Shown: one piece after another, positions 21,278-31,942 of the stretch
Layout of the letters: every line of letters begins with the position of its first letter
Numbering within the stretch: the first letter of the stretch is position 1
Assembly (NCBI GenBank): GCA_002049455.2
Contig: KV918868.1
Coordinates: forward strand, 62,001-126,000
From: Porphyra umbilicalis
Taxonomy: Eukaryota > Rhodophyta > Bangiophyceae > Bangiales > Bangiaceae
Length of the DNA: 64,000 bases
Direction of reading: 5' to 3'
The notes under the pieces: model-generated
What the model was told of the DNA's origin: nothing
The model's database searches: none
What the model saw: only the letters and a program-made list of their open reading frames with translations
Program-made: the position numbers and the translations under genes

Positions 21278-22928
21278 CCGACCTAGACGTTTTTCGAGTC
21301 GTCCACGGCGTCGGCCGGATGCTCGACCTCGTCTTCCTCGACGTTACCGTCGGCAAGGGCATGAACGCCGATAGGCGGTTGCCGACGCTCGCGAGGCGAT
21401 AAGGCTCGGCACACTGTGCGGCGAAGTGTCCCGGCTTGTTACAGTTGTAACAGATGTCAGCCCGATTGGCTTGAGGGACGGCGGCTCGAGGGGGCGGCGG
21501 GGTGCGAACCGGTGTGAACGGTCGTTCCGTCGTCGTCCGCTGGTCTTGTGTCGCGTAAGCGACTTTGATCGCCGTTGGGCGGGTAATCTTGAGTTGCAAA
21601 CGCAACTTGTTAGTACCGTCCCAGTACATCTGGGCGGTGGCGACCGTCTCGGACAGGGTTCGGTCGGGGAACTGGTCGTTCAGGACCAGGACGTGCGCTT
21701 GCACAAGGTCCGAAAGACCAGTGATGAAGACGTCCTTAACGTCTTGGATGTCGAACAAACCGTTCAGGAGAAGGCATTGCGTTTCCACGCGGTGACCAAA
21801 GGCCGTGGGCGCCTCGTTGTCTTGTTGCTTCATCGTAATGATGTCTTGGTAGGCGTTAGCCATAGTTGCGTGCGTCGCATACTTCGAAAGAAGCCAGTTG
21901 ACGGCATCTCCGTATGTACGGATGGCATAACGCTTACGTCCAAGGGTGCTGTTAAGCGCGCCGGAGAAGGCCATCTTGGCGTTGCCGGCTAGTCGAAAGA
22001 CCATGAGCGGAAGGGCTTGACCGTGCGTCAGCCCAGCCGCGTCGCACGCGCGACGAAAGGTCGTCAAGAACGTGAAGATGCCCAAGGGCAGGGCTCCCGT
22101 GAATGGCTGTTGCCCATGGAACGCTCCGCCTAAACGTTTGTTGAGACGGTGCGACCGCTGTGCCTCTTTAGGCGTATACGTCAGTTGACGGCGGATCAGG
22201 AAGTACGTCCTGTAGTACAGGAGTGTCTTAAAGCGGCTATTAGCCGGGCGGACCACTTTGATCCTATCGGAATTTTCAAGTCGCTCCTTCGGTTTGGTGG
22301 GGGTCGCGGGGCGCTTGCGCGCGGCCGCGTCCGCCTCGCTCGAGCTGTCGCTCGGTGAGGACCCACTTGGGGGCGACGGCGGACCTGGAGGCCCGTGGCC
22401 ATCGTCCGAAGAGGACGTGTCCGTCGCGTTGGGGTTGTCGTCGTCTGACGACGTCGGGCTTGACCCAGAGGCGGAATCATCGGAAGATGAGGAAGGCGAG
22501 GCGTTAGCCGGATCGTCCTTGAGGACGGACTTGCCTTTAGTCGCCTTGCTCGTCTTCTTGACATTCTTGGTCTTGTCGCCCGACTGGCGGCGAGACTTAG
22601 CCACACGGCGTTCCTCCTCATGGAAGTCGACCTTGCGCAGGGCCTCGACGTCGTCCACCAACTTGTCATTGGCTCGCGCCAGAGACTCGTTAGTCTGTTC
22701 TTTGGCCGTTAGGCGTCGCTGAAGTGCTTCAACGGCCGCCTTCAGGCTCTCCACCACCTGCATCTGCCCAGAGGCGGCTTGATCCGCAGGGATGGAAGGA
22801 GTTGGAGCACCGTCCGTTGGGGCGTCGGAGGCGGCAGGAGTGCCTTGTCCCCCGCCCGGCGGCCGGTAGCCAGCTGGCAACTTGCCGTCTCTGGCTCGCC
22901 GAGTGCCGCCGGTACCACCAGTAGACAT
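21198..22928 (-). CDS. gypsy Gag polyprotein (576 aa)
   Basis: Structural protein that packages the element RNA. From the ATG at 22928 it has a Gly/Ser/Pro N-terminus, a probable coiled coil (about residues 55-105, SLKAAVEALQRRLTAKE onward), a Lys-rich then Ser/Asp-rich linker, a capsid-like helical region (PFTGALPLGIFTFLTTFRRA to about DQFPDRTLSETVATAQMYW), and a CCHC zinc knuckle CYNCNKPGHFAAQC near residue 508. The stop at 21198 lies 80 nt inside the start of the protease frame, which is at +1, so Pol is probably made by ribosomal frameshifting. No internal stops, unlike pol. Confidence 0.88.
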   Translation of the reverse strand: MSTGGTGGTRRARDGKLPAGYRPPGGGQGTPAASDAPTDGAPTPSIPADQAASGQMQVVESLKAAVEALQRRLTAKEQTNESLARANDKLVDDVEALRKVDFHEEERRVAKSRRQSGDKTKNVKKTSKATKGKSVLKDDPANASPSSSSDDSASGSSPTSSDDDNPNATDTSSSDDGHGPPGPPSPPSGSSPSDSSSEADAAARKRPATPTKPKERLENSDRIKVVRPANSRFKTLLYYRTYFLIRRQLTYTPKEAQRSHRLNKRLGGAFHGQQPFTGALPLGIFTFLTTFRRACDAAGLTHGQALPLMVFRLAGNAKMAFSGALNSTLGRKRYAIRTYGDAVNWLLSKYATHATMANAYQDIITMKQQDNEAPTAFGHRVETQCLLLNGLFDIQDVKDVFITGLSDLVQAHVLVLNDQFPDRTLSETVATAQMYWDGTNKLRLQLKITRPTAIKVAYATQDQRTTTERPFTPVRTPPPPRAAVPQANRADICYNCNKPGHFAAQCAEPYRLASVGNRLSAFMPLPTVTSRKTRSSIRPTPWTTRKTSRSGARLGVARRNAKAYGDKTLTSCPSAL

Positions 22929-23135
22929 ACTGGGACCTGAACAAAGTGTTCCGACTTGGCTAACGCCCTGCGCGCCAACGTCGAAGATCTCAACCGTGAT
23001 GCCCCCGGCACCACGCCCAGTCGATGGCTTACGCCCCGCGCGCCAAGCGACCGTATCGACACCGACACAATGCCACGAGGCAGCGAGAAAGTTCTCGGAG
23101 ACACCGTGCCGCGAGGCACGATGAAGGCGAGGGTA

Positions 23136-23155
23136 TCCCCTGCTGCTCCACCAAA
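23136..23155 (-). promoter_or_regulatory. Candidate tRNA primer-binding site
   Basis: Immediately downstream of the 5' LTR (minus strand) the sequence is TTTGGTGGAGCAGCAGG. The TGG start fits pairing with the CCA end of a tRNA. It is not the common initiator-Met site, and I cannot name the tRNA. Confidence 0.4.
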
Positions 23156-23551
23156 TGTGGTATTAATAACATTAGTTCAATTACCAGTGTACTGAGACCA
23201 ACCGTAGCCAAGCAATAAAGCAAGTTCTATCGCCGTCGCGGCGAGGAAGAAAGACCTTTTGTTGAAGGGCATCCGATGGGGAGCCGGGTGGCGCCCACGA
23301 CGGCGACCCCGGACCCACGGTGATCTAATACAAACGAGGGCACCGGTCGATCGACCGTCCGATCACAAGCGATCGTAATGAGTGCCGGCAGACAGATAAG
23401 ACAGGCAAGCAAACAAACAATAAAAAATAAATAATGCGGAAGTAACCCCCCAAAGGGCGTGCCACAAGCCGAGTCACACAAATCCGTGGATTCGGCCAGT
23501 CAAGGGGGCTACTAGTGGCCAATTGCCAATTGGGAGCAGAGAAATGCTACA
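23156..23551 (-). repeat. 5' LTR (396 bp)
   Basis: Partner of 13338-13733. On minus it contains a TTATTTATTTTTTATTG block that could serve as the TATA region. The internal region and gag follow directly. Confidence 0.92.
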
Positions 23552-24236
23552 CGCAGTATGGCGGATGCTGGCGAAGAAGGAAAGTACGTTTATTCATTTC
23601 TTGGCGAGGGCAGCAAGCTCCCGTTGAAGGTGGGGGGAGGTAGACGTACATGGAGTATTGTGCGCCGAGCAGGCAAAAGCCAGAGACTCACACATGTACC
23701 GTCGCTACGCTTTGTTGGCCCGCCGTCCTCGTCACACGCCACCGTCGCTTAAGCGTCCATCATCTTTTTATCGCCCATGGAAAACTGTAGCGGTTCTAAG
23801 CACCACCACGTTGGTTCGTCGTCTGTCCGAAGTGACCTCTTGATCAGCTCGGTCCGTCGAAGAAACTGTCCCAGAAATTGACCCACAGCCCAGCCTTCCC
23901 CCAAATCAGCCGTCCCAAGGGTAACCACGCCTCGCGGAGTCCGTTTCTGGCATCAGAATTGGGATCCGACAAGCGGTTCGCTCACAAAGGGTCATCGAAA
24001 AACGTGATCAATTGATCCGAAAAGGATCATATGATCCGGTCGAGGGAATAGACACTAGATGAAACTCCAAGCCCCAGGTGAAAAGATCCAGTTGTAGACC
24101 TCGCAAAAGCTTGGCGATGTTAATCCTACACGACCAAGCCATCCTTTTGGTCTGCATTAGCTGAGATCTTTCAAAATACCATCGGGACCGTCTCACGACT
24201 GCAAGCGTTACGGTCAGAGCCTGGCATCGATTGTCC

Positions 24237-24259
24237 AGAACGGGAGTTTCTCCCGTTCT
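24237..24259. repeat. Perfect hairpin, first of a pair
   Basis: AGAACGGGAG TTT CTCCCGTTCT: 10-bp stem, 3-base loop. A second hairpin with nearly the same stem follows 25 bases later. Confidence 0.85.
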
Positions 24260-24284
24260 TCCTTCCTTTCGCGAACATGAAGGA

Positions 24285-24305
24285 GAACGGGAGTCGCTCC
24301 CGTTC
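24285..24305. repeat. Perfect hairpin, second of a pair
   Basis: GAACGGGAG TCG CTCCCGTTC: 9-bp stem, 3-base loop. Further GAACGGGA motifs occur to 24325, so the cluster is a short array of inverted GAACGGGAG units. Confidence 0.85.
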
Positions 24306-24769
24306 GGGCGGCCTCCGAACGGGACACCCTCGTTCGGCCTCCAGTTCTAGATGCAGTCTTTGTGACGACGTGAATTGAGGAAGCCCTGCCCGGTGCGACA
24401 CGAGAATGCATCGCTGGAACCGGGGCTACATGTGTCCGTAGGTGTGTCATATAAGCAGTATCCATTCGGGCTGCGGGGACCGGGGGGTGCCCCAGATGGC
24501 CCAAAATCGCAGCCCTCAAAGTCCCCTTGATTAGGTTAGCTTAGCCTGAAGGGACTTTCTAATATATGCTACCAACCGCGGGCAGTTTCCCGTACATCGG
24601 TACACGGACCTCCAAGTCCTTGTGTAACTGTTCTGGATGAAGTCATCGCGTTTACAGATCTTCTTGTAGCTACAAGCTTAATTGATTCCGCCGCTCGCAG
24701 CCTGAGCCAACGACGTCGTCGATCCGCGATGACGTCGTTCCGAGCTTCCCCGATGAGTGCCTCCCCGAT

Positions 24770-25340
24770 GACGTGCCTGCCCGAAATCGTCCCTCCCCGC
24801 TAACGCCCCTCCCCGATGGTGCCCCTCCACGCTGGCGCGGCTCCTCGCAGGCGCCGCTCGCCGGTGGTGCCGCTCGCCCCTGGCGTACCTTTCTGGTGGT
24901 GTCCCTCGCCGATGGTGTGCCTCCCTACTACTGTCCCTCCCCGCTGGCCTCTCTTCCGACTGGATGTCGCTCTTGCTCGCGCAAATCCCGGCCGGCGCGC
25001 ATCCCCGCCGTCGCGCATCCCTGCCCGCGCCCCTCCCTTCCGGCGCGCCTTCCCGTCGGCGCCCCTTCCCGCCGCCTCTGCCCGCTGACCAGCGCCCCTC
25101 CCCGCTGGCACTTCCCGCCCACCAGCGCCCCTCCCCGCTGGCGATTCTCGCCAGCGCTTCTCCCTCGTTGACACTTCCCGCTGGTGCGCTTCGCTGCGAG
25201 CGGGGTTCCTTGCTGGTGGGCATCCTCTCCCCGCTGCACGCCTTTCGGCTGGCGACCGGTCCCGCGGGTGCCCGTCGCCACTGGTGCCCCTCTCCGCTGG
25301 TGCACCTCCCCGCGGGCGCCCCTCCCCGCTGGCGCCCATT
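24770..25340. repeat. Left outer array of ~15-bp units
   Basis: Degenerate repeats of a CCCTCCCCGCTGGCG-like unit. On minus this becomes CGCCAGCGGGGAGGG, related to the units in the right outer array. Confidence 0.7.
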
Positions 25341-25683
25341 CCCGCTGGCCCGCCTGCCCGATGGCTCTCCTCCCAGACGGCGGCCCTCCCCACCACCGCG
25401 CCGCGCGCCCGCACTGCCGAAGTGCGGCCTCTATCTGCTGGTGCCGCCACCAGCGTATTGCAGCCGACACGCCTGCTGCACCTTTGGCAACCTGGCGTTG
25501 GCAGCCCGAGTGCGTTAATGAGGAAATTTTATATATACAACAAGCAGAATAAATTCTTCTCTCTTTTTCTCTTAGCAGTTTTCGGCATGGGACAGCGTAG
25601 CGGCAATGGTGCTCGTGTGTCTCTCTGCTGAGACAGAGACAAGAAATTCCCCTTCTCTCTCTCAGCGGTCCAATCAAATTGCG
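25341..25683. repeat. Left copy of the ~340-bp inverted block
   Basis: Matches the reverse complement of 38028-38366. Over the 270 bases nearest the centre I count about four differences. It contains a TTTTATATATACAAC stretch and AGAATAAATTC, so it could carry promoter or polyadenylation signals. Weaker similarity continues inward to about 25727. Confidence 0.88.
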
Positions 25684-26059
25684 GCATTGGAAGGAATCCA
25701 GCCTTACACTGCGGATCCAGATCAACAGCGCTCCGAGCCGTGCACCACACAGCCGTGCACCCCAGGCGCCCGGCTTCGCCGCACACCGAGGGCGCGCCTC
25801 CCCGGTCCTCGCCCACCGCGCCGAGCGGTACCCCGAGCGTACCACTCTTGGATTCCAACCGCACCCCGGACATCCCTGCACGCCCCGCGCCCCTCGCGTC
25901 CCGCCGCACCCCGGGCCCGACCCCTCACCGTACCCAGCGCGCCATGCGCCACCCACCCTGGGTCGCCGCCGCCCGGGCGCACCGGGGGCAGCGGCAGCAG
26001 CCGCGGTAACGCCGAGAAAGGAGGCCGCCGGGGGGGGGGCAGGGAGCGCCGAGGGCTCC

Positions 26060-28350
26060 GCGGGCTGCGTTTCAGATGTAGCGGCACGGGCGCGGCGGCG
26101 TCGGCGGCGTCGGCGGCGGCTCCAGCGGGGGAGGGATCAGGAGCGCCGATGGCTCGACGGGTGGCGCCGACGGCGCGGCGGCGGCGTCCACGGCCAGGGG
26201 GGGGGGGGCGGGGACGGCTCGGTGGGTGGCGGCACGGGCGCTGCGGTGGTGTCGTCGGCGGGGCGGGGGGGGGAGACGGAGGCTCGGCAGGTGGCAGCGC
26301 GTCGGCGCGGTGGCGGACGCGCGGGGGGCAGGGAGCGGCGACGGCTCGGCAGGCGGCGGCGCGGGCGCGGGGCGCCCGCGTGGCAGGCCGCGGCGCACGC
26401 TCGGATGCAGCGTCAAGGGTTGAAGGCTGGGGGGCGGCGATGGCTCGGCGGGCAACGGTGCCGGCGCAGCAGCGGCGGCACCGGCCGCTGGGGGGGGGGG
26501 GGCGATCGCTCAGCGGGAGGTGGCGCAGCGGCGCCGTGGCGGCGGCGACGGTGGAGGGAGGCGGGGCGTCGATGGCCCGTCGGGTGGCGAAACGGCCGCT
26601 GTGGCGGCGGCGACGGCGGTGCGGGGGGACGTATCGTCAAAGGCTTCGCGGGTGGGGGCGTGAGTGCGGCGGCGGCGTCGACAGAGGGGGAGGGGGGGGA
26701 GCTGACCACTTGGCGGGCCACGGCGCGTCGGCGCGGTGCAAGCCGCGGCGAGAAGGGGGGCAGCGACGGCTCTGTGGGCGGCAGGATAGGGCGCGGCGGA
26801 GGCGGCAACGGTTAAATGGGGGGGCGGCGACGGCTCGGCGGGTAGCGACGCGGCTGCGCGGTGGAGGTCGCGGGGGGGGAGGGGGCCGCGATGGCTTGGC
26901 GGGCGGTGGCGCGGGGGCGGCGGCGTCGTCAAGGGTTTAAGGAGGGGGGTCGGAAACGGCTCGGCGGGTGGAGGCTCAGCTGGTGGTGGCGCGGGCGGAG
27001 CGGCGGCGCCCACAGCGGTGGAGGGGGGTCGGCAAGCGCGCGGCGAGTGGGGTCGCCAGTGGTGGGGGGGGGCGGCGACCGTGCGGCGGGTGGCGGGACG
27101 GATGCGGTGGTGGATTCAACTGCCAGGGGGGGGGCATATCACCGAGTGCTTGGCGGGTAGGGACGTGCGCGTGGCGGCGGCGTTGACAGCGGCGAGGGGG
27201 AGTGTCGGCGACCTCTCGGCGGGTGGCGGAGCGGCTGCACGGTAGTGACCGCGGGGGGGGGGGTGGGCGGTGAAGGCTCGGCGGGGGTCCGTGAGGGCGC
27301 GGCGGTGGCGTCAACTGTTGAAGAACTGATCTGCGGGTGGCGGCTCGGCGGTGCGGTGGAGGGCGCGCAGGGGGGGGTTGGGGGGGACGGCTCGGCGTGT
27401 GGCGGCAAGGGAACAACGGCGGCGTCGACGGCGGTGGGGGGGGGGTGGCCGACCGCTTGGCGGGTGGCCGGACGAACGGGGTGGCGCCATCGGTAGCCGG
27501 GGGGGTGTGGCGACGTTGGCTCGGGGGGTGGCGGCGCGGGTGCGGCGAGCCGCGCCGGCATGCTGCCCGGAGACGTCCCCGCGGGTGTTAGAGCAGGCGC
27601 GGCGGCGCCCGTTGGCCAGAGGGGGGAGGCAGGCGACAGCTTTGTGAGTGGCGGCACGGACTTTGTGGCGGCGGCGACGGCCGGGGGGGGGGGGAGGCGA
27701 CGGGTCGGCGGCGGGCGGCACGGACGCGGTGGCGGCGGCGACGGAAACGGGGGGGGGGGGCGGCGACGGCTCAGCAGGTGGTGGAACGAGCCTGGCGGCG
27801 GCGGCGCCGGTCGGGGGGGGGAGGGATGGCGACGGCTCGGCAGATGGCGGCGCGGGCGCACCGGTCGGCGTGGGGGTGGGTGTCGGCGACGGCTTGGCGG
27901 GTCACGGCGCCGGCGTGGCGGCTTCGGCGGGCGGCTCGGGCGGCCATCGGAGAGGGAACTATTGTGGCTCGGCGGGTGGCGGCGCGTCGGCGCGGCAGCG
28001 GCGTTGATGACGGGGAGGGGGGGCGGAGGCGACGCCTCGGCTGCTTTGTGGCCCGGGAACGGCGGCGGCGCGGACGGCGGGGGGGGGGGGAAGCGACATG
28101 TCGGCGAGTGGCGGCCCGGGCGCGGGGGCGTCCGTGGGGGCTTTTGCGGCTACGGGTGGAAAAGCTCCAATTGATACGCGAGTGGCATGGCTGGCGCGGT
28201 GGATGTGTTGACGGCGGGGGCTTGGGGGCCAGCCATGGCTCTGCAGGGGGCGGCACGGGCGCGGTGGAGCTGGCGACGGCGGGGGGGGGGGGGCGCCGCC
28301 TGCCAGGCGCCGCCAACACGACCGATACTGCGGATCTCGCGGTGTCGTGT
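26060..28350. repeat. Left inner ~65-bp GC-rich minisatellite
   Basis: A GGCTCGGCGGGTGGCGGCG-like core recurs near 26148, 26214, 26280, 26341, 26504, 26571, 26701, 26765, 26829, 26890 and 26953, spacing about 61-71 bases or multiples, and continues to about 28350. Runs of 7-11 G mark most units. Long Gly/Arg/Ala frames here are produced by the repeat. Confidence 0.8.
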
Positions 28351-30062
28351 AGTAGCCGAGGGGTATGAGCGCCACTCATCTGACCTGCGGGGATGGGGGA
28401 ATGGGATCCCGGGGGGTGGGGGGGGATGCACCCCCTTCCACTATTACTGCCGCCGCCGTCGCCGCCAGGTAGCGGCTGCCGACGGAACGGTTTCCCGCGG
28501 TGACGGCGTCAAGGCGGAGCCCAGCTGGCGGCGCGCCACCTGGCGGGGCGGCCGTGAGGAGTCTGACGACGCCGTGTGGCCGCTGCGGCCGGTGCGGCCC
28601 GGGACGCGTCATTTGGTCCGTTGGCTGCCGCCGCAGACCGCCAGCACGCATCTGCGCCATCAGTGGCGGCCACCACTACGTCGCGGGCGTCCTGAAGGAT
28701 GGCGAGCTCTGTCATAAGGGGGTGGGGGCGGCCTCGACGGTACCCCGACAGCGGCCGAAGTGCTGGGGGGGGGGGGCGGGTGGGCAGGCTGCCCGTGCAC
28801 GCCGCGGCCATGGCGGCGACGATGGCAGCGGCGCATGGGGAGGTCGACTCTCGCCAGGCCGCGGCGGCGTTGAGGGAAGCCACATTCGCACCGGGGTAGC
28901 TGCCGGGGATTGGCGGCGGGTGTGCCGCCGTCCTCGGCGGCGCCGGGGACGGCGGCACGGCCGCGTCGACGCCGGTGGCGCCGCACGGAAAGTCGTGGCA
29001 AGGAAAGGCGCTCACGAGAAACACGTTGGGTTTTGCAGAAAGAATGACAATACACCAGAAACGAGCAGGGGCTGAGGTGGATAAAGTTGAGCTAGATATA
29101 TCCGCACAGTATACTCGGATATATCCATATTCATGCCGTAGCTGCGTATTCTTAATGTACTCTGTCCATGCACCGACGATTAAGATGTGCCTTAATAATT
29201 CTCTGAGGTCAGGATATAATGTAATCAGAGTGGAAATACTTCGCCTGAGTTTATCCGACTCCCGGAATCGGCTGTGCGCTTCAACAACAGTCTGGGGCAG
29301 CCCTTGCGACGCCGCAGGCGAACAAGATGCCAATGTTGGCTACCAGATATGCGATAGGAGCTGGACCTTCGCAACTAAGAGAGAAATGTGTCTGGCACAC
29401 CTGAGCCGGATGCCCGGACCACGACGCGAAGGTGTTTGGGTATCCGCAGCATGATCCTATCCCCTTCGCGTGAGGAGCAGCCCTGCCGCCCTGCTTCTCG
29501 TCGCATAAAAACTGCGCCTCTTTGCTGTCACAACACCCTCCAGCGTCGACCACTGTTGCACCCCGACGAGCACTCGTCGTGACTTGGGGAGCACTGCCCG
29601 CAGCACCACAAATCTTTCTGTGTCCGACGTCGAGATTGTAGCTTTTAGTTTGCACGCTGGAATTGTGCAGGTACACCATACCACTCCAGTTTCCCAGGAG
29701 ATTGAGACCACCTCAATATGTACGTTGGCTGGCGCTAGACTGTGTTGGCGGCGTCGTCGGACAACCTCTCGTTGGTACATGCGTCGATCCCTATTTGCGC
29801 AGAAGTGTCCTCGGACGGAATATAATCACTCTAGGTACACAGATTATAATCGAAATCGGAGCGATAACATATCCGAATATAATGCTGATCCTGAATCCGA
29901 CCGACGAGGTCAGATCCGAATCTAGATACATGATATCGTCAAAAACTCAAATCTGAGTGCATGTCAGCGCAACTGGAGTATATTCAGATTCCATGAAAAG
30001 TGACAGATTCAAAAGCCCCTGGAAAAGAGCAGAAAAAGAAGCTAAGAACAATAAGACATACA
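28351..30062. other. Spacer between left arm and recombinase gene
   Basis: The first part is GC-rich without a supportable gene. 29050-30000 is distinctly A/T-richer, with imperfect palindromes such as GATATATCCG ... CGGATATATCC (29093-29127). No protein is recognised. It could contain the 3' end of the recombinase transcript. Confidence 0.45.
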
Positions 30063-31890
30063 TCACTTGCTCGAGTAGGCCTGCGCAGAGAGGAAGGACG
30101 AGCGCATCTCCAAGGGATTGGAGAGCGACTTGTAGTTGACGAAGGCAGACGCGCTGTCCCACCCGCCCTTGTCCATTACCCAGGAGTCGGACATGCCCAT
30201 CGCCTCGTATAACTGCACTCCTGTTCGCTTGCCCGAGTGCGTCGCGACTTTGCTCACGTCGAGCATGCCGCTGTCCGCCAGTAGCTCCCGCACGAGAGCC
30301 GTCAATGCGTCGCAGCTCACCTTTTGGCGCGTGTCCCACACCGTTGACCGCACACCCCGGCTATTGCGTGCCTGAGGACGGCAATAGATGGGTCCTGGCC
30401 CGCCGCCACGGACCTTCAACCACAGCAAGAGCACCAGACTAGCATCCAGTCTACAATAGAGCACCAACATAATAGCACCAGCAGAATACGAAAGGTCGTG
30501 AGCGTTGAGACCCGGGCGCCATCTCTCCTCTTCCGGCCCGCCCCCCCACCCCCCCCCATCCACCAACGGCCACCAACTGTTCTGAGCCCTGCCCTTGTGA
30601 CGTCCGCGGGAGCGCCGAGGTCACAATAGGGACGACTGCGGAGAGTCGGGGGCGCAATGGTGCGATTGCGTCGTGTCTCTCGCTGCCCATTGGCAGGTCT
30701 GAGAGTGGGTCTCCGTCGCCATCGTGGCAACTCAACACCAGAAAAAGCCAAGTGAAAAGACGAGAAAGCTTCCAAAGATAATAGAAAAATGACAACGTAC
30801 CTTGGATCCAAACCGAGCGGCCCCGGCCAAGGTTGGCAGACATATACGCGCCTCTTGAGGGAGTTCTTCGTCTGGCCATTAATGCTGAGCTTGATGCCAT
30901 TGGTGGAACTCCCCATGTGCTCCATACTTTGGCAGCACGAACACATACCATGACAAGCAGAAAAGCGAGAGACGCAGTCAGTTTATGCCTTGCTGCGCGG
31001 GTGGCACGCGTGACGGCAAGTGCAAACAACGGGGGTGTGGTCAAGAAGCGCGGTAGAGCGAAAGGCAATGCAATCGTGCAGAGTAAAAGCACGTACGATA
31101 GGATGACCAACTCGTCGTAACGAAGAAGAAGGTTGGAGCTGAGTAGCGTAGAGGAGTACGCCATGAGCAAACGGGCGTCAATACGCTCCACCGAGCGGCC
31201 CGCAAAGTGCAGGTCCCAACAGCGTAGGAGGTGACATGGCTCAATTGGGTCCACGCGCTTCACCTCCATCTCCCCCCGCCGCGCCTTGGAGATCTTGTGG
31301 CACAATACCATCTCATTTACCTCAGCAGACGAAGCGGGGTTGCCGCCAAAAGTCGTGGGAGCCGACGGGCTTGAAACTACTATCCAGCTTGCGGTACCGC
31401 GCGTCGGAGCAAAGTGCGCCCGCATCGCTGCACGGATCTGGTGCCCCATTGACTTCCCCGTCACGAGCGAGTCGGTCCGGTAGTACAAAAACATAGCAAT
31501 GTGCTCTGCCGTCGACGCGGTCACCTCCAGTGGGTCCCAATCGCGTTGCTCACAAAAGTAGTTCCACCCACGATCTCCCGTGATGTAACCGTCGTACTTT
31601 TCGTTCGTCGCAACGAAGCGGTGCTCTCGCCGCACGGCCGACACATCAATGGCGGCGGTTGCCGCCAGGCGACCCTCCGGAAGCGGAACGATATCAGGGC
31701 TGGGTTGAAGCAGCAGGTAGAAGAAGTAGGTGGCAGCGACGGCGGTTGGTTTGCTTGCACACCGGGAAAACATGAAGAAGAGCTCTCGAGGACGCGATGC
31801 GGACGCGAGTGGGGTCTTGCTGCCAGCGGGCACTGTGACTCCCTGCAGCTGGGCGCCGCCATCCAGTGGTTCTCTGAGCGCACTTCTCAC
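30063..31890 (-). CDS. Tyrosine recombinase, three exons (Crypton/Ndc10-like)
   Basis: Proposed exons on minus: 31890-31097, 30926-30801 and 30450-30063. Introns 30927-31096 and 30451-30800 both start GTACGT and end AG, and both keep phase. Exon 1 has a core-binding domain (GWNYFCEQRDWDP to QIRAAMRAHF) and the first catalytic block, LLLRYDELVIL, with the active-site Arg. Exon 2 gives the beta-hairpin with a candidate Lys (GIKLSINGQTKNSLKRR). Exon 3 has ATHSGKRTGVQLYEAMG, then DKGGWDSASAFVNYKSL with the candidate nucleophile Tyr. The expected His-x-x-Arg reads His-Ser-Gly-Lys-Arg, so the Arg is displaced or replaced by Lys. The N-terminus before about 31640 is uncertain. Likely role: excision and integration of the 24.7-39.2 kb element. 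Confidence 0.65.
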
Positions 31891-31942
31891 GGTTCCCGCG
31901 CCAATTGGTCAGCTCACGAGGTAGCTAATTTGCGGGGGTACC
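31891..31942. promoter_or_regulatory. Putative divergent promoter region
   Basis: The recombinase (minus) and the plus-strand gene start back to back. If the start codons are the outermost ones, only about 50 bp separate them; with later starts the shared region would be up to ~600 bp. No TATA box is evident. Confidence 0.3.

Larger units (their letters stand above)
13338..23551 (-). mobile_element. Ty3/gypsy chromodomain LTR retrotransposon (10,214 bp)
   Basis: Two 396-bp direct LTRs (13338-13733, 23156-23551) flank gag and pol on the minus strand, so the 5' LTR is the right-hand one. Read on minus they start TGTAGCAT and end ACCACA (TG...CA). By my count they differ at 9 of 396 positions, so the insertion is fairly recent but not new. 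Flanking bases are CGCAA on the left and CGCAG on the right, a 5-bp duplication with one change. Pol order (protease, RT, RNase H, integrase, chromodomain) places it among chromoviruses. Two plus-strand frames at 14713-16671 lie between the end of pol and the 3' LTR. Confidence 0.92.
23552..24739. other. Intergenic between retrotransposon and inverted-repeat element; hairpins only
   Basis: No recognisable gene. A 64-codon frame from 23558 (MADAGEEGKYVYSF) may be the other side of the transposase-like fragment at 12975-13337, but this is weak. A fold-back (AAAGTCCCCTT ... AAGGGACTTT) lies near 24518-24561. Confidence 0.45.

Noticed and set aside
25606..28379. Gly/Arg/Ala-rich frames up to 444 codons in the left inner array
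   Set aside because: They follow the ~65-bp minisatellite period and exist in several frames at once; the mirrored arm gives the complementary Pro/Ala frames.
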